From Gymnothorax reevesii (Eukaryota > Chordata > Actinopteri > Anguilliformes > Muraenidae), in the NCBI GenBank assembly GCA_029721435.1, contig CM056580.1, forward strand, positions 25,414,367 to 25,478,366: a DNA stretch of 64,000 nucleotides, read 5' to 3'. The notes under the pieces were generated by a model, which saw nothing but the letters and a program-made list of their open reading frames with translations, was not told the origin of the DNA and made no database searches. Within the stretch, counting starts at the first letter, position 1. The number at the start of each line of letters is the position of its first letter. Of this stretch, positions 53,508-64,000 are shown in pieces. The position numbers were made by a program, and so were the translations under genes.

Positions 53508-55069
53508 ATAACGACCAGATTTTAGCACTCACATTAGATCGCTAGCATTAGCATGTTAGCATTTGCATTTAAACATTTATATCACTCAATTACCATTTTA
53601 CACAAGAAGGCTTAAACTGAAATGCCATCTGCTCTCATGTTAACATCATAGAGGACACGTTAAGTATGGAAATGACCAGATATTAGCACTTACATTAGAT
53701 CGCTAGCATTAGCATTTTAGCATCAGCATGTAAGCAGTAGCATTGAAACATTAACATGACCCAATTTGCTAATTATACAAGAAGGGTTGAGCTGAAATGT
53801 CATCTGATCTCATATTAACATCATAGAGGACACGTACAGTATGAAAACGACCAGATTTTAGCACTCACATTACATCGCTAGCATTAGCATGTTAGCATTT
53901 GCATTTAAACATTTATATCACTCAATTACCATTTTACACAAGAAGGCTTAAACTGAAATGCCATCTGCTCTCATGTTAACATCATAGAGGACAAGTTAAG
54001 TATAGAAATGACCAGATATTAGCACTTACATTAGATCGCTAGCATTAGCATTTTAGCATCAGCATGTAAGCATTAGCATTGAAACATTAACGTGACCCGA
54101 TTTGCTTATTATACAAGAAGGGTTAAGCTGAAATGTCATCTGATCTCATATTAACATCATAGAGGACATGTACAGTTTGAAAATGACCAGATATTAGCAC
54201 TCAAATTAGATCGCTAGCATTAGCATTTTTGCATCAGTGTGTTAGCATTAGCATTGATACATTAACATCACCCAATTTGCTTATTATACAAGAAGGGTTA
54301 AGCTGAAATGTCATCTGATCTCATATTAACATGATAGAGGACACGTACAGTATGAAAACGACCAGATATTAGCACTCACATTAGATCGCTAGCATTAGCA
54401 TGTTAGCATTAGCATTCAAACATTTATATCACTCAATTTCCATTTTACACAAGAAGGGTTAAGCTGAAATGCCATCTGATCTCATGTTATCATCATAGAG
54501 GACACGTTAAATATGGAAATGACCAGATATTAGCACTTGCATTAGATTGCTAGCATTAGCATTTTAGCATCAGCATGTAAGCATTAGCATTGAAACATTA
54601 ACATGACCCAATTTGCCAATTATACAAGAAGGGTTGAGCTGAAATGTCATCTGATCTCATATTAACATCATAGAGGACACGTACAGAATGAAAACGACCA
54701 GATTTTAGCACTCACATTAGATCGCTAGCATTAGCATGTTAGCATTTGCATTTAAACATTTATGTCACTCAATTTCCATTTTACACAAGAAGGCTTAAAC
54801 TGAAATGCCATCTGATCTCATGTTAACATCATAGAGGACACGTTAAGTATGGAAATGACCAGATATTAGCACTTGCATTAAATCGCTAGCATTAGCATTT
54901 TAGCATCAGCATGTAAGCATTAGCATTGAAACATTAACATGACCCAATTTGCCAATTATACAAGAAGGGTTGAGCTGAAATGTCATCTGATCTCATATTA
55001 ACATCATAGAGGACACGTACAGTATGAAAACGACCAGATATTAGCACTCACATTAGATCGCTAGCATTA
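53508..55069 (+). repeat. Satellite linker with C monomer
   Basis: A-B dimers plus C at 54113, including GTATAGAAATG (54000) and GTACAGAATG near 54685 (private). The stretch matches about 45389-46950 at offset 8119 and is repeated again at offset 6410 before copy 4. No other feature is seen. Confidence 0.85.
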
Positions 55070-56720
55070 GCATTTAAGCATTTGCATTCAAACATTTATA
55101 TCACTCAATTTCCATTTTACACAAGAAGGGTTAAGCTGAAATGCCATCTGATCTCATGTTATCATCATAGAGGACACGTTAAGTATGGAAATGACCAGAT
55201 ATTAGCACTTGCATTAGATCGCTAGCATTAGCATTTTAGCATCAGCATGTAAGCAGTAGCATTGAAACATTAACATGACCCAATTTGCTAATTATACAAG
55301 AAGGGTTGAGCTGAAATGTCATCTGATCTCATATTAACATCATAGAGGACACGTACAGTATGAAAACGACCAGATTTTAGCACTCACATTAGATTTCTAG
55401 CATTAGCATGTTAGCATTTGCATTTAAACATTTATATCACTCAATTTCCATTTTACACAAGAAGGCTTAAACTGAAATGCCATCTGATCTCATGTTAACA
55501 TCATAGAGGACACGTTAAGTATGGAAATGACCAGATATTAGCACTTGCATTAGATCGCTAGCATTAGCATTTTAGCATCAGCATGTAAGCATTAGCATTG
55601 AAACATTAACATGACCCAATTTGCTTATTATACAAGAAGGGTTAAGCTGAAATGTTATCTGATCTCATATTAACATCATAGAGGACATGTACAGTTTGAA
55701 AATGACCAGATATTAGCACTCTTATAACATCGCTAGCATTAGCAATTCAGCATTGGCATGTTTGAATTAGCCAGTTAGCATTAGCATTCAAACATTAACC
55801 TCACCCAATTTGCTTATTATACAAGAAGGGTTAAGCTGAAATGTCATCCGATCTCATATTAACATCATAGAGGACAGGTACAGTTTGAAAACGACCAGAT
55901 ATAAGCACTCACATTAGATCGCTAGCATTAGCATGTTAGCATTAGCATTCAAACATTTATATCACTCAATTTCCATTTTACACAAGAAGGGTTGAGCTGA
56001 AATGTCATCTGATCTCATATTAACATCATAGTGGACTCGTACAGTATGAAAACGACCAGATATTAGCACTCACATTAGATCGCTAGCATTAGCATGTAAG
56101 CATTTGCATTTAAACATTTATGTCACTCAATTTCCATTTTACACAAGAAGGTTTAAACTGAAATGCCATCTGATCTCATGTTAACATCATAGAGGACATG
56201 TTAAGCATGGAAATGACCAGATATTGGCACTTGCATTAAATCGCTAGCATGAGCATTTTAGCATCAGCATGTAAGCATTAGCATTGAAACATTAACATGA
56301 CCCAATTTGCTTATTGTACAAGAAGTATTAAGCTGAAATGTCATCTGATCTCATATTAACATCATAGAGGACACGTACAGTATGAAAACTACCAGATATT
56401 AGCACTCACATTAGATCGCTAGCATTAGCATGTTAGAATTTGCATTCAAACATTTATATCACTCAATTTCCATTTTACACAAGAAGGGTTAAGCTGAAAT
56501 GCCATCTGATCTCATGTTATCATCATAGAGGACACGTTAAGTATGGAAATGACCAGATATTAGCACTTGCATTAGATCGCTAGCATTAGCATTTTAGCAT
56601 CAGCATGTAAGCAGTAGCATTGAAACATTAACATGACCCAATTTGCTTATTATACAAGAAGGGTTAAGCTGAAATGTCATCTGATCTCATATTAACATCA
56701 TAGAGGACACGTACAGTATG
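55070..56720 (+). repeat. 1650-bp marker interval, copy 3 of 4
   Basis: This is 3213 bp after copy 2, a distance equal to nine 161-bp, nine 175-bp and one 189-bp monomer with no net indel. All internal marks are present. The sequence downstream of GTATGATAACG matches that after copy 1 (48601) for about 1.4 kb. Confidence 0.9.
55632..55820 (+). repeat. Satellite monomer type D
   Basis: This copy is 3213 bp after the previous D, inside the third 1650-bp marker interval. Confidence 0.9.
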
Positions 56721-59004
56721 ATAACGACCAGATTTTAGCACTCACATTAGATCGCTAGCATTAGCATGTTAGCATTTGCATTTAAACATTTATATCACTC
56801 AATTACCATTTTACACAAGAAGGCTTATACTGAAATGCCATCTGCTCTCATGTTAACATCAAAGAGGACACGTTAAGTATGGAAATGACCAGATATTAGC
56901 ACTTACATTAGATCGCTAGCATTAGCATTTTAGCATCAGCATGTAAGCAGTAGCATTGAAACATTAACATGACCCAATTTGCTAATTATACAAGAAGGGT
57001 TGAGCTGAAATGTCATCTGATCTCATATTAACATCATAGAGGACACGTACAGTATGAAAACGACCAGATTTTAGCACTCACATTAGATCGCTAGCATTAG
57101 CATGTTAGCATTTGCATTTAAACATTTATATCACTCAATTACCATTTTACACAAGAAGGCTTAAACTGAAATGCCATCTGATCTCATGTTAACATCATTG
57201 AGGACACATTAAGTATGGAAATGACCAGATATTAGCACTTGCATTAGATCGCTAGCATTAGAATTTTAGCATCAGCATGTAAGCATTAGCATTGAAACAT
57301 TATCATGACCCAATTTGCTTATTATACAAGAAGGGTTAAACTGAAATGTCATCTGATCTCATATTAACATCATAGTGGACTCGTACAGTATGAAAACGAC
57401 CAGATATTAGCACTCACATTAGATCGCTAGCATTAGCATGTTAGCATTTGCATTCAAACATTTATATCACTCAATTTCCATTTTACACAAGAAGGGTTAA
57501 GCTGAAATGCCATCTGATCTCATGTTATCATCATAGAGGACACGTTAAGTATGGAAATGACCAGATATTAGCACTTGCATTAGATCGCTAGCATTAGCAT
57601 TTTAGCATCAGCATGTAAGCAGTAGCATTGAAACATTAACATGACCCAATTTGCTAATTATACAAGAAGGGTTGAGCTGAAATGTCATCTGATCTCATAT
57701 TAACATCATAGAGGACACGTACAGTATGAAAACGACCAATTTTAGCACTCACATTAGATCGCTAGCATTAGCATGTTAGCATTTGCATTTAAACATTTAT
57801 ATCACTCAATTACCATTTTACACAAGAAGGCTTAAACTGAAATGCCATCTGATCTCATGTTAACATCATTGAGGACACGTTAAGTATGGAAATGACCAGA
57901 TATTAGCACTTGCATTAGATCGCTAGCATTAGAATTTTAGCATCAGCATGTAAGCATTAGCATTGAAACATTAACATGACCCAATTTGCTTATTATACAA
58001 GAAGGGTTAAGCTAAATTGTCATCTGATCTCATATTAACATCATAGAGGACACGTACAGTCTGAAAACGACCAGATTTTAGCACTCACATTAGATCGCTA
58101 GCATTAGCATGTTAGCATTTGCATTTAAACATTTATATCACTCAATTACCATTTTACACAAGAAGGCTTAAACTGAAATGCCATCTGCTCTCATGTTAAC
58201 ATCATAGAGGACACGTTAAGTATGGAAATGACCAGATATTAGCACTTACGTTAGATCGCTAGCATTAGCATTTTAGCATCAGCATGTAAGCAGTAGCATT
58301 GAAACATTAACATGACCCAATTTGCTAATTATACAAGAAGGGTTGAGCTGAAATGTCATCTGATCTCATATTAACATCATAGAGGACACGTACAGTATGA
58401 AAACGACCAGATTTTAGCACTCACATTAGATCGCTAGCATTAGCATGTTAGCATTTGCATTTAAACATTTATATCACTCAATTACCATTTTACACAAGAA
58501 GGCTTAAACTGAAATGCCATCTGATCTCATGCTAACATCATTGAGGACACGTTAAGTATGGAAATGACCAGATATTAGCACTTGCATTAGATCGCTAGCA
58601 TTAGCATTTTAGCATCAGCATGTAAGCATTAGCATTGAAACATTATCATGACCCAATTTGCTTATTATACAAGAAGGGTTAAGCTGAAATGTCATCTGAT
58701 CTCATATTAACATCATAGTGGACTCGTACAGTATGAAAACGACCAGATATTAGCACTCACATTAGATCGCTAGCATTAGCATGTTAGCATTTGCATTCAA
58801 ACATTTATATCACTCAATTTCCATTTTACACAAGAAGGGTTAAGCTGAAATGCCATCTGATCTCATGTTATCATCATAGAGGACACGTTAAGTATGGAAA
58901 TGACCAGATATTAGCACTTGCATTAGATCGCTAGCATTAGCATTTTAGCATCAGCATGTAAGCAGTAGCATTGAAACATTAACATGACCCAATTTGCTAA
59001 TTAT
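56721..59004 (+). repeat. Satellite segment matching 48602-50100
   Basis: This follows 48602 to about 50100 at offset 8119, with shared private states GAGGACACATTAAG (about 57201 and 49082), GCTAAATTGTC (58011 and 49892) and CAGTCTGAAAACG (about 58058 and 49939). CATGCTAACATC near 58530 and CTTACGTTAG near 58247 are private changes. Beyond about 58270 the match is lost and common A-B subtypes follow. Confidence 0.85.
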
Positions 59005-61479
59005 ACAAGAAGGGTTGAGCTGAAATGTCATCTGATCTCATATTAACATCATAGAGGACACGTACAGTATGAAAACGACCAATTTTAGCACTCACATTAG
59101 ATCGCTAGCATTAGCATGTTAGCATTTGCATTTAAACATTTATATCACTCAATTACCATTTTACACAAGAAGGCTTAAACTGAAATGCCATCTGATCTCA
59201 TGTTAACATCATTGAGGACACGTTAAGTATGGAAATGACCAGATATTAGCACTTGCATTAGATCGCTAGCATTAGAATTTTAGCATCAGCATGTAAGCAT
59301 TAGCATTGAAACATTAACATGACCCAATTTGCTTATTATACAAGAAGGGTTAAGCTGAAATGTCATCTGATCTCATATTAACATCATAGAGGACACGTAC
59401 AGTATGAAAACGACCAGATTTTAGCACTCACATTAGATCGCTAGCATTAGCATGTTAGCATTTGCATTTAAACATTTATATCACTCAATTACCATTTTAC
59501 ACAAGAAGGCTTAAACTGAAATGCCATCTGCTCTCATGTTAACATCATAGAGGACACGTTAAGTATGGAAATGACCAGATATTAGTACTTACATTAGATC
59601 GCTAGCATTAGCATTTTAGCATCAGCATGTAAGCATTTGCATTGAAACATTAACATGACCCAATTTGCTTATTATACAAGAAGGGTTAAGCTGAAATGCC
59701 ATCTGATCTCATATTAACATCATAGAGGACATGTACAGTTTGAAAATGACCAGATATTAGCACTCGAATTAGATTGCTAGCATTAGCATTTTTGCATCAG
59801 TATGTTAGCATTAGCATTGATACATTAACATTTCCCAATTTGCTTCTTATACAAGAAGGGTTTAGCTGAAATGTCATCTGATCTCATATTAACATCATAG
59901 AGGACACGTACAGTATGAAAACGACCAGATATTAGCACTCACATTAGATCGCTAGCATTAGCATGTTAGCATTAGCATTCAAACATTTATATCACTCAAT
60001 TTCCATTTTACACAAGAAGGGTTAAGCTGAAATGCCATCTGATCTCATGTTATCATCATAGAGGACACGTTAAGTATGGAAATGACCAGATATTAGCACT
60101 TGCATTAGATCGCTAGCATTAGCATTTTAGCATCAGCATGTAAGCAGTAGCATTGAAACATTAACATGACCCAATTTGCTAATTATACAAGAAGGGTTGA
60201 GCTGAAATGTCATCTGATCTCATATTAACATCATAGAGGACACGTACAGTATGAAAACGACCAGATTTTAGCACTCACATTACATCGCTAGCATTAGCAT
60301 GTTAGCATTTGCATTTAAACATTTATATCACTCAATTACCATTTTACACAAGAAGGCTTAAACTGAAATGCCATCTGCTCTCATGTTAACATCATAGAGG
60401 ACAAGTTAAGTATAGAAATGACCAGATATTAGCACTTACATTAGATCGCTAGCATTAGCATTTTAGCATCAGCATGTAAGCATTAGCATTGAAACATTAA
60501 CGTGACCCGATTTGCTTATTATACAAGAAGGGTTAAGCTGAAATGTCATCTGATCTCATATTAACATCATAGAGGACATGTACAGTTTGAAAATGACCAG
60601 ATATTAGCACTCAAATTAGATCGCTAGCATTAGCATTTTTGCATCAGTGTGTTAGCATTAGCATTGATACATTAACATCACCCAATTTGCTTATTATACA
60701 AGAAGGGTTAAGCTGAAATGTCATCTGATCTCATATTAACATGATAGAGGACACGTACAGTATGAAAACGACCAGATATTAGCACTCACATTAGATCGCT
60801 AGCATTAGCATGTTAGCATTAGCATTCAAACATTTATATCACTCAATTTCCATTTTACACAAGAAGGGTTAAGCTGAAATGCCATCTGATCTCATGTTAT
60901 CATCATAGAGGACACGTTAAATATGGAAATGACCAGATATTAGCACTTGCATTAGATTGCTAGCATTAGCATTTTAGCATCAGCATGTAAGCATTAGCAT
61001 TGAAACATTAACATGACCCAATTTGCCAATTATACAAGAAGGGTTGAGCTGAAATGTCATCTGATCTCATATTAACATCATAGAGGACACGTACAGTATG
61101 AAAACGACCAGATTTTAGCACTCACATTAGATCGCTAGCATTAGCATGTTAGCATTTGCATTTAAACATTTATGTCACTCAATTTCCATTTTACACAAGA
61201 AGGCTTAAACTGAAATGCCATCTGATCTCATGTTAACATCATAGAGGACACGTTAAGTATGGAAATGACCAGATATTAGCACTTGCATTAAATCGCTAGC
61301 ATTAGCATTTTAGCATCAGCATGTAAGCATTAGCATTGAAACATTAACATGACCCAATTTGCCAATTATACAAGAAGGGTTGAGCTGAAATGTCATCTGA
61401 TCTCATATTAACATCATAGAGGACACGTACAGTATGAAAACGACCAGATATTAGCACTCACATTAGATCGCTAGCATTA

Positions 61480-63130
61480 GCATTTAAGCATTTGCATTCA
61501 AACATTTATATCACTCAATTTCCATTTTACACAAGAAGGGTTAAGCTGAAATGCCATCTGATCTCATGTTATCATCATAGAGGACACGTTAAGTATGGAA
61601 ATGACCAGATATTAGCACTTGCATTAGATCGCTAGCATTAGCATTTTAGCATCAGCATGTAAGCAGTAGCATTGAAACATTAACATGACCCAATTTGCTA
61701 ATTATACAAGAAGGGTTGAGCTGAAATGTCATCTGATCTCATATTAACATCATAGAGGACACGTACAGTATGAAAACGACCAGATTTTAGCACTCACATT
61801 AGATTTCTAGCATTAGCATGTTAGCATTTGCATTTAAACATTTATATCACTCAATTTCCATTTTACACAAGAAGGCTTAAACTGAAATGCCATCTGATCT
61901 CATGTTAACATCATAGAGGACACGTTAAGTATGGAAATGACCAGATATTAGCACTTGCATTAGATCGCTAGCATTAGCATTTTAGCATCAGCATGTAAGC
62001 ATTAGCATTGAAACATTAACATGACCCAATTTGCTTATTATACAAGAAGGGTTAAGCTGAAATGTTATCTGATCTCATATTAACATCATAGAGGACATGT
62101 ACAGTTTGAAAATGACCAGATATTAGCACTCTTATAACATCGCTAGCATTAGCAATTCAGCATTGGCATGTTTGAATTAGCCAGTTAGCATTAGCATTCA
62201 AACATTAACCTCACCCAATTTGCTTATTATACAAGAAGGGTTAAGCTGAAATGTCATCCGATCTCATATTAACATCATAGAGGACAGGTACAGTTTGAAA
62301 ACGACCAGATATAAGCACTCACATTAGATCGCTAGCATTAGCATGTTAGCATTAGCATTCAAACATTTATATCACTCAATTTCCATTTTACACAAGAAGG
62401 GTTGAGCTGAAATGTCATCTGATCTCATATTAACATCATAGTGGACTCGTACAGTATGAAAACGACCAGATATTAGCACTCACATTAGATCGCTAGCATT
62501 AGCATGTAAGCATTTGCATTTAAACATTTATGTCACTCAATTTCCATTTTACACAAGAAGGTTTAAACTGAAATGCCATCTGATCTCATGTTAACATCAT
62601 AGAGGACATGTTAAGCATGGAAATGACCAGATATTGGCACTTGCATTAAATCGCTAGCATGAGCATTTTAGCATCAGCATGTAAGCATTAGCATTGAAAC
62701 ATTAACATGACCCAATTTGCTTATTGTACAAGAAGTATTAAGCTGAAATGTCATCTGATCTCATATTAACATCATAGAGGACACGTACAGTATGAAAACT
62801 ACCAGATATTAGCACTCACATTAGATCGCTAGCATTAGCATGTTAGAATTTGCATTCAAACATTTATATCACTCAATTTCCATTTTACACAAGAAGGGTT
62901 AAGCTGAAATGCCATCTGATCTCATGTTATCATCATAGAGGACACGTTAAGTATGGAAATGACCAGATATTAGCACTTGCATTAGATCGCTAGCATTAGC
63001 ATTTTAGCATCAGCATGTAAGCAGTAGCATTGAAACATTAACATGACCCAATTTGCTTATTATACAAGAAGGGTTAAGCTGAAATGTCATCTGATCTCAT
63101 ATTAACATCATAGAGGACACGTACAGTATG
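61480..63130 (+). repeat. 1650-bp marker interval, copy 4 of 4
   Basis: This has the same order of marks as the intervals at 46951, 51857 and 55070. The spacings between the four intervals are 4906, 3213 and 6410 bp, so the interval itself is conserved while the linkers between copies vary by whole monomers. Confidence 0.9.
62042..62230 (+). repeat. Satellite monomer type D
   Basis: This is the last D in the window, 6410 bp after the previous one and 14529 bp after the D at 47513. Confidence 0.9.
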
Positions 63131-63896
63131 ATAACGACCAGATTTTAGCACTCACATTAGATCGCTAGCATTAGCATGTTAGCATTTGCATTTAAACATT
63201 TATATCACTCAATTACCATTTTACACAAGAAGGCTTATACTGAAATGCCATCTGCTCTCATGTTAACATCAAAGAGGACACGTTAAGTATGGAAATGACC
63301 AGATATTAGCACTTACATTAGATCGCTAGCATTAGCATTTTAGCATCAGCATGTAAGCAGTAGCATTGAAACATTAACATGACCCAATTTGCTAATTATA
63401 CAAGAAGGGTTGAGCTGAAATGTCATCTGATCTCATATTAACATCATAGAGGACACGTACAGTATGAAAACGACCAGATTTTAGCACTCACATTAGATCG
63501 CTAGCATTAGCATGTTAGCATTTGCATTTAAACATTTATATCACTCAATTACCATTTTACACAAGAAGGCTTAAACTGAAATGCCATCTGATCTCATGTT
63601 AACATCATTGAGGACACATTAAGTATGGAAATGACCAGATATTAGCACTTGCATTAGATCGCTAGCATTAGAATTTTAGCATCAGCATGTAAGCATTAGC
63701 ATTGAAACATTATCATGACCCAATTTGCTTATTATACAAGAAGGGTTAAACTGAAATGTCATCTGATCTCATATTAACATCATAGTGGACTCGTACAGTA
63801 TGAAAACGACCAGATATTAGCACTCACATTAGATCGCTAGCATTAGCATGTTAGCATTTGCATTCAAACATTTATATCACTCAATTTCCATTTTAC

Positions 63897-64000
63897 ACAA
63901 GAAGGGTTAAGCTGAAATGCCATCTGATCTCATGTTATCATCATAGAGGACACGTTAAGTATGGAAATGACCAGATATTAGCACTTGCATTAGATCGCTA
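63897..64000 (+). repeat. Truncated B monomer at the right window edge
   Basis: These are the first 104 positions of a B monomer (GTTATC subtype), ending inside the GATCGCTAGC core. The array continues past the window. Confidence 0.9.

Larger units (their letters stand above)
1..64000 (+). repeat. Satellite DNA array, 336-bp A-B dimer, higher-order organised
   Basis: The entire window is made of monomers that each begin with an ACAAGAAGG-like box and run head to tail in one orientation. Short A monomers (161 bp) usually alternate with long B monomers (175 bp), giving a 336-bp dimer; less frequent long classes C (175 bp) and D (189 bp) interrupt the alternation. Every monomer carries a GATCGCTAGC core followed by TAGCAT-type words. 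I found no stretch that fails to fit this scheme and no unique flank. Stop codons close all six frames within each A monomer. In families of this kind such arrays form (peri)centromeric heterochromatin; that location is inferred here, not seen. The repeat family is not one I can name. The species is unknown; a teleost fish is a tentative guess from the TAGCAT/TTAGCAT words. Confidence 0.97.
59005..64000 (+). repeat. About 5-kb duplicated block, copy 2 (offset 14529), cut by window end
   Basis: This is the partner of 44477-49471, containing C at 59676 and 60523, D at 62042 and the fourth 1650-bp interval (61480-63130, 6410 bp after the third). It is still matching when the window ends. 6410 fits 38 monomers minus two bases, agreeing with the two GACCAATTTT one-base deletions near 57738 and 59079. 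Confidence 0.9.

Noticed and set aside
1..64000. Protein-coding potential; 336 is divisible by three, so a frame could stay in phase through dimers
   Set aside because: In monomer A all three forward frames meet a stop within 42 bases of the ACAAGAAGG box, and all three reverse frames meet one within about 33 bases of the other end. Long open frames are impossible where A monomers recur.
1..64000. CRISPR-like array because of regular spacing
   Set aside because: There are no unique spacers; the whole 161-189-bp unit repeats and every part resembles every other copy.
1..64000. Alpha satellite, given the roughly 171-bp mean monomer length
   Set aside because: Only the length is similar. The TAGCAT-rich sequence is not alpha satellite as I know it, and the strict 161/175 split is different.
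1..64000. CENP-B box (TTCG....A..CGGG type)
   Set aside because: I found no CGGG in the monomers and no matching arrangement around the CpG sites.
1..64000. Bacterial replication iterons or a plasmid origin
   Set aside because: Tens of kilobases of layered higher-order repeats with no genes do not fit a bacterial origin, and no DnaA-box set or rep gene is present.
1..64000. Transposable element inside the array
   Set aside because: No terminal inverted repeats, LTRs, poly-A tail, target-site duplications or non-satellite insert were seen. All length changes are explained by monomer classes or small indels.

Overview
The whole 64 kb window is one uninterrupted head-to-tail satellite DNA array on a single strand orientation. 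I see no protein-coding gene, RNA gene, transposon, CRISPR array or unique flanking sequence, and the array runs off both ends (first monomer truncated to its last 34 bases, last monomer truncated after 104 bases). The sequence is AT-rich: about 35% GC in one monomer class and 37% in the other, counted by hand. Long, layered tandem arrays of about 170-bp monomers point to eukaryotic (peri)centromeric or other constitutive heterochromatin. Runs of TAGCAT/TTAGCAT words inside every monomer recall short repeats common in teleost fish genomes, so a fish is my tentative guess from memory; the sequence alone does not prove it.

The basic unit is a dimer of two related monomers, A (161 bp) and B (175 bp), giving a 336-bp period. 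The first 100 positions are shared, with about nine diagnostic differences. The last part differs by a 14-bp length step inside the TAGCAT-rich core. Two further long classes occur. C (175 bp, 17 copies) has an A-like left half and a B-like right half. D (189 bp, 14 copies) is another 14 bp longer. I estimate about 380 monomers in total.

Higher-order structure is layered on top. From left to right: a 5.9-kb block (1-5876) recurs almost base for base at 12968-18843. Between them lies a 2176-bp (13-monomer) tandem repeat at about 7817-12550. 18844-26860 is a mosaic of pieces found elsewhere, including an array-internal gain or loss of exactly one 336-bp dimer. A 3.57-kb block at 26860-30430 recurs at 32588-36150, with a 1169-bp (7-monomer) repeat between. 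At 36123-39412 there is a 1645-bp tandem pair carrying a 49-bp deletion junction in both copies. At 41107-45720 there is a 2188-bp tandem repeat. The last 20 kb contains four copies of a 1650-bp marker interval, and a roughly 5-kb block at 44477-49471 recurs at 59005-64000, continuing past the window end.

The repeat distances I tested (847, 1169, 1645, 2176, 2188, 3213, 4906, 5727, 6410, 12967) are all met by whole numbers of 161, 175 and 189 bp once the small indels I can see are allowed for. This is what unequal crossing-over or copy-and-paste in register with the monomers would produce. No novel enzymatic or defence system is present; the interest lies in the evolution of the array.
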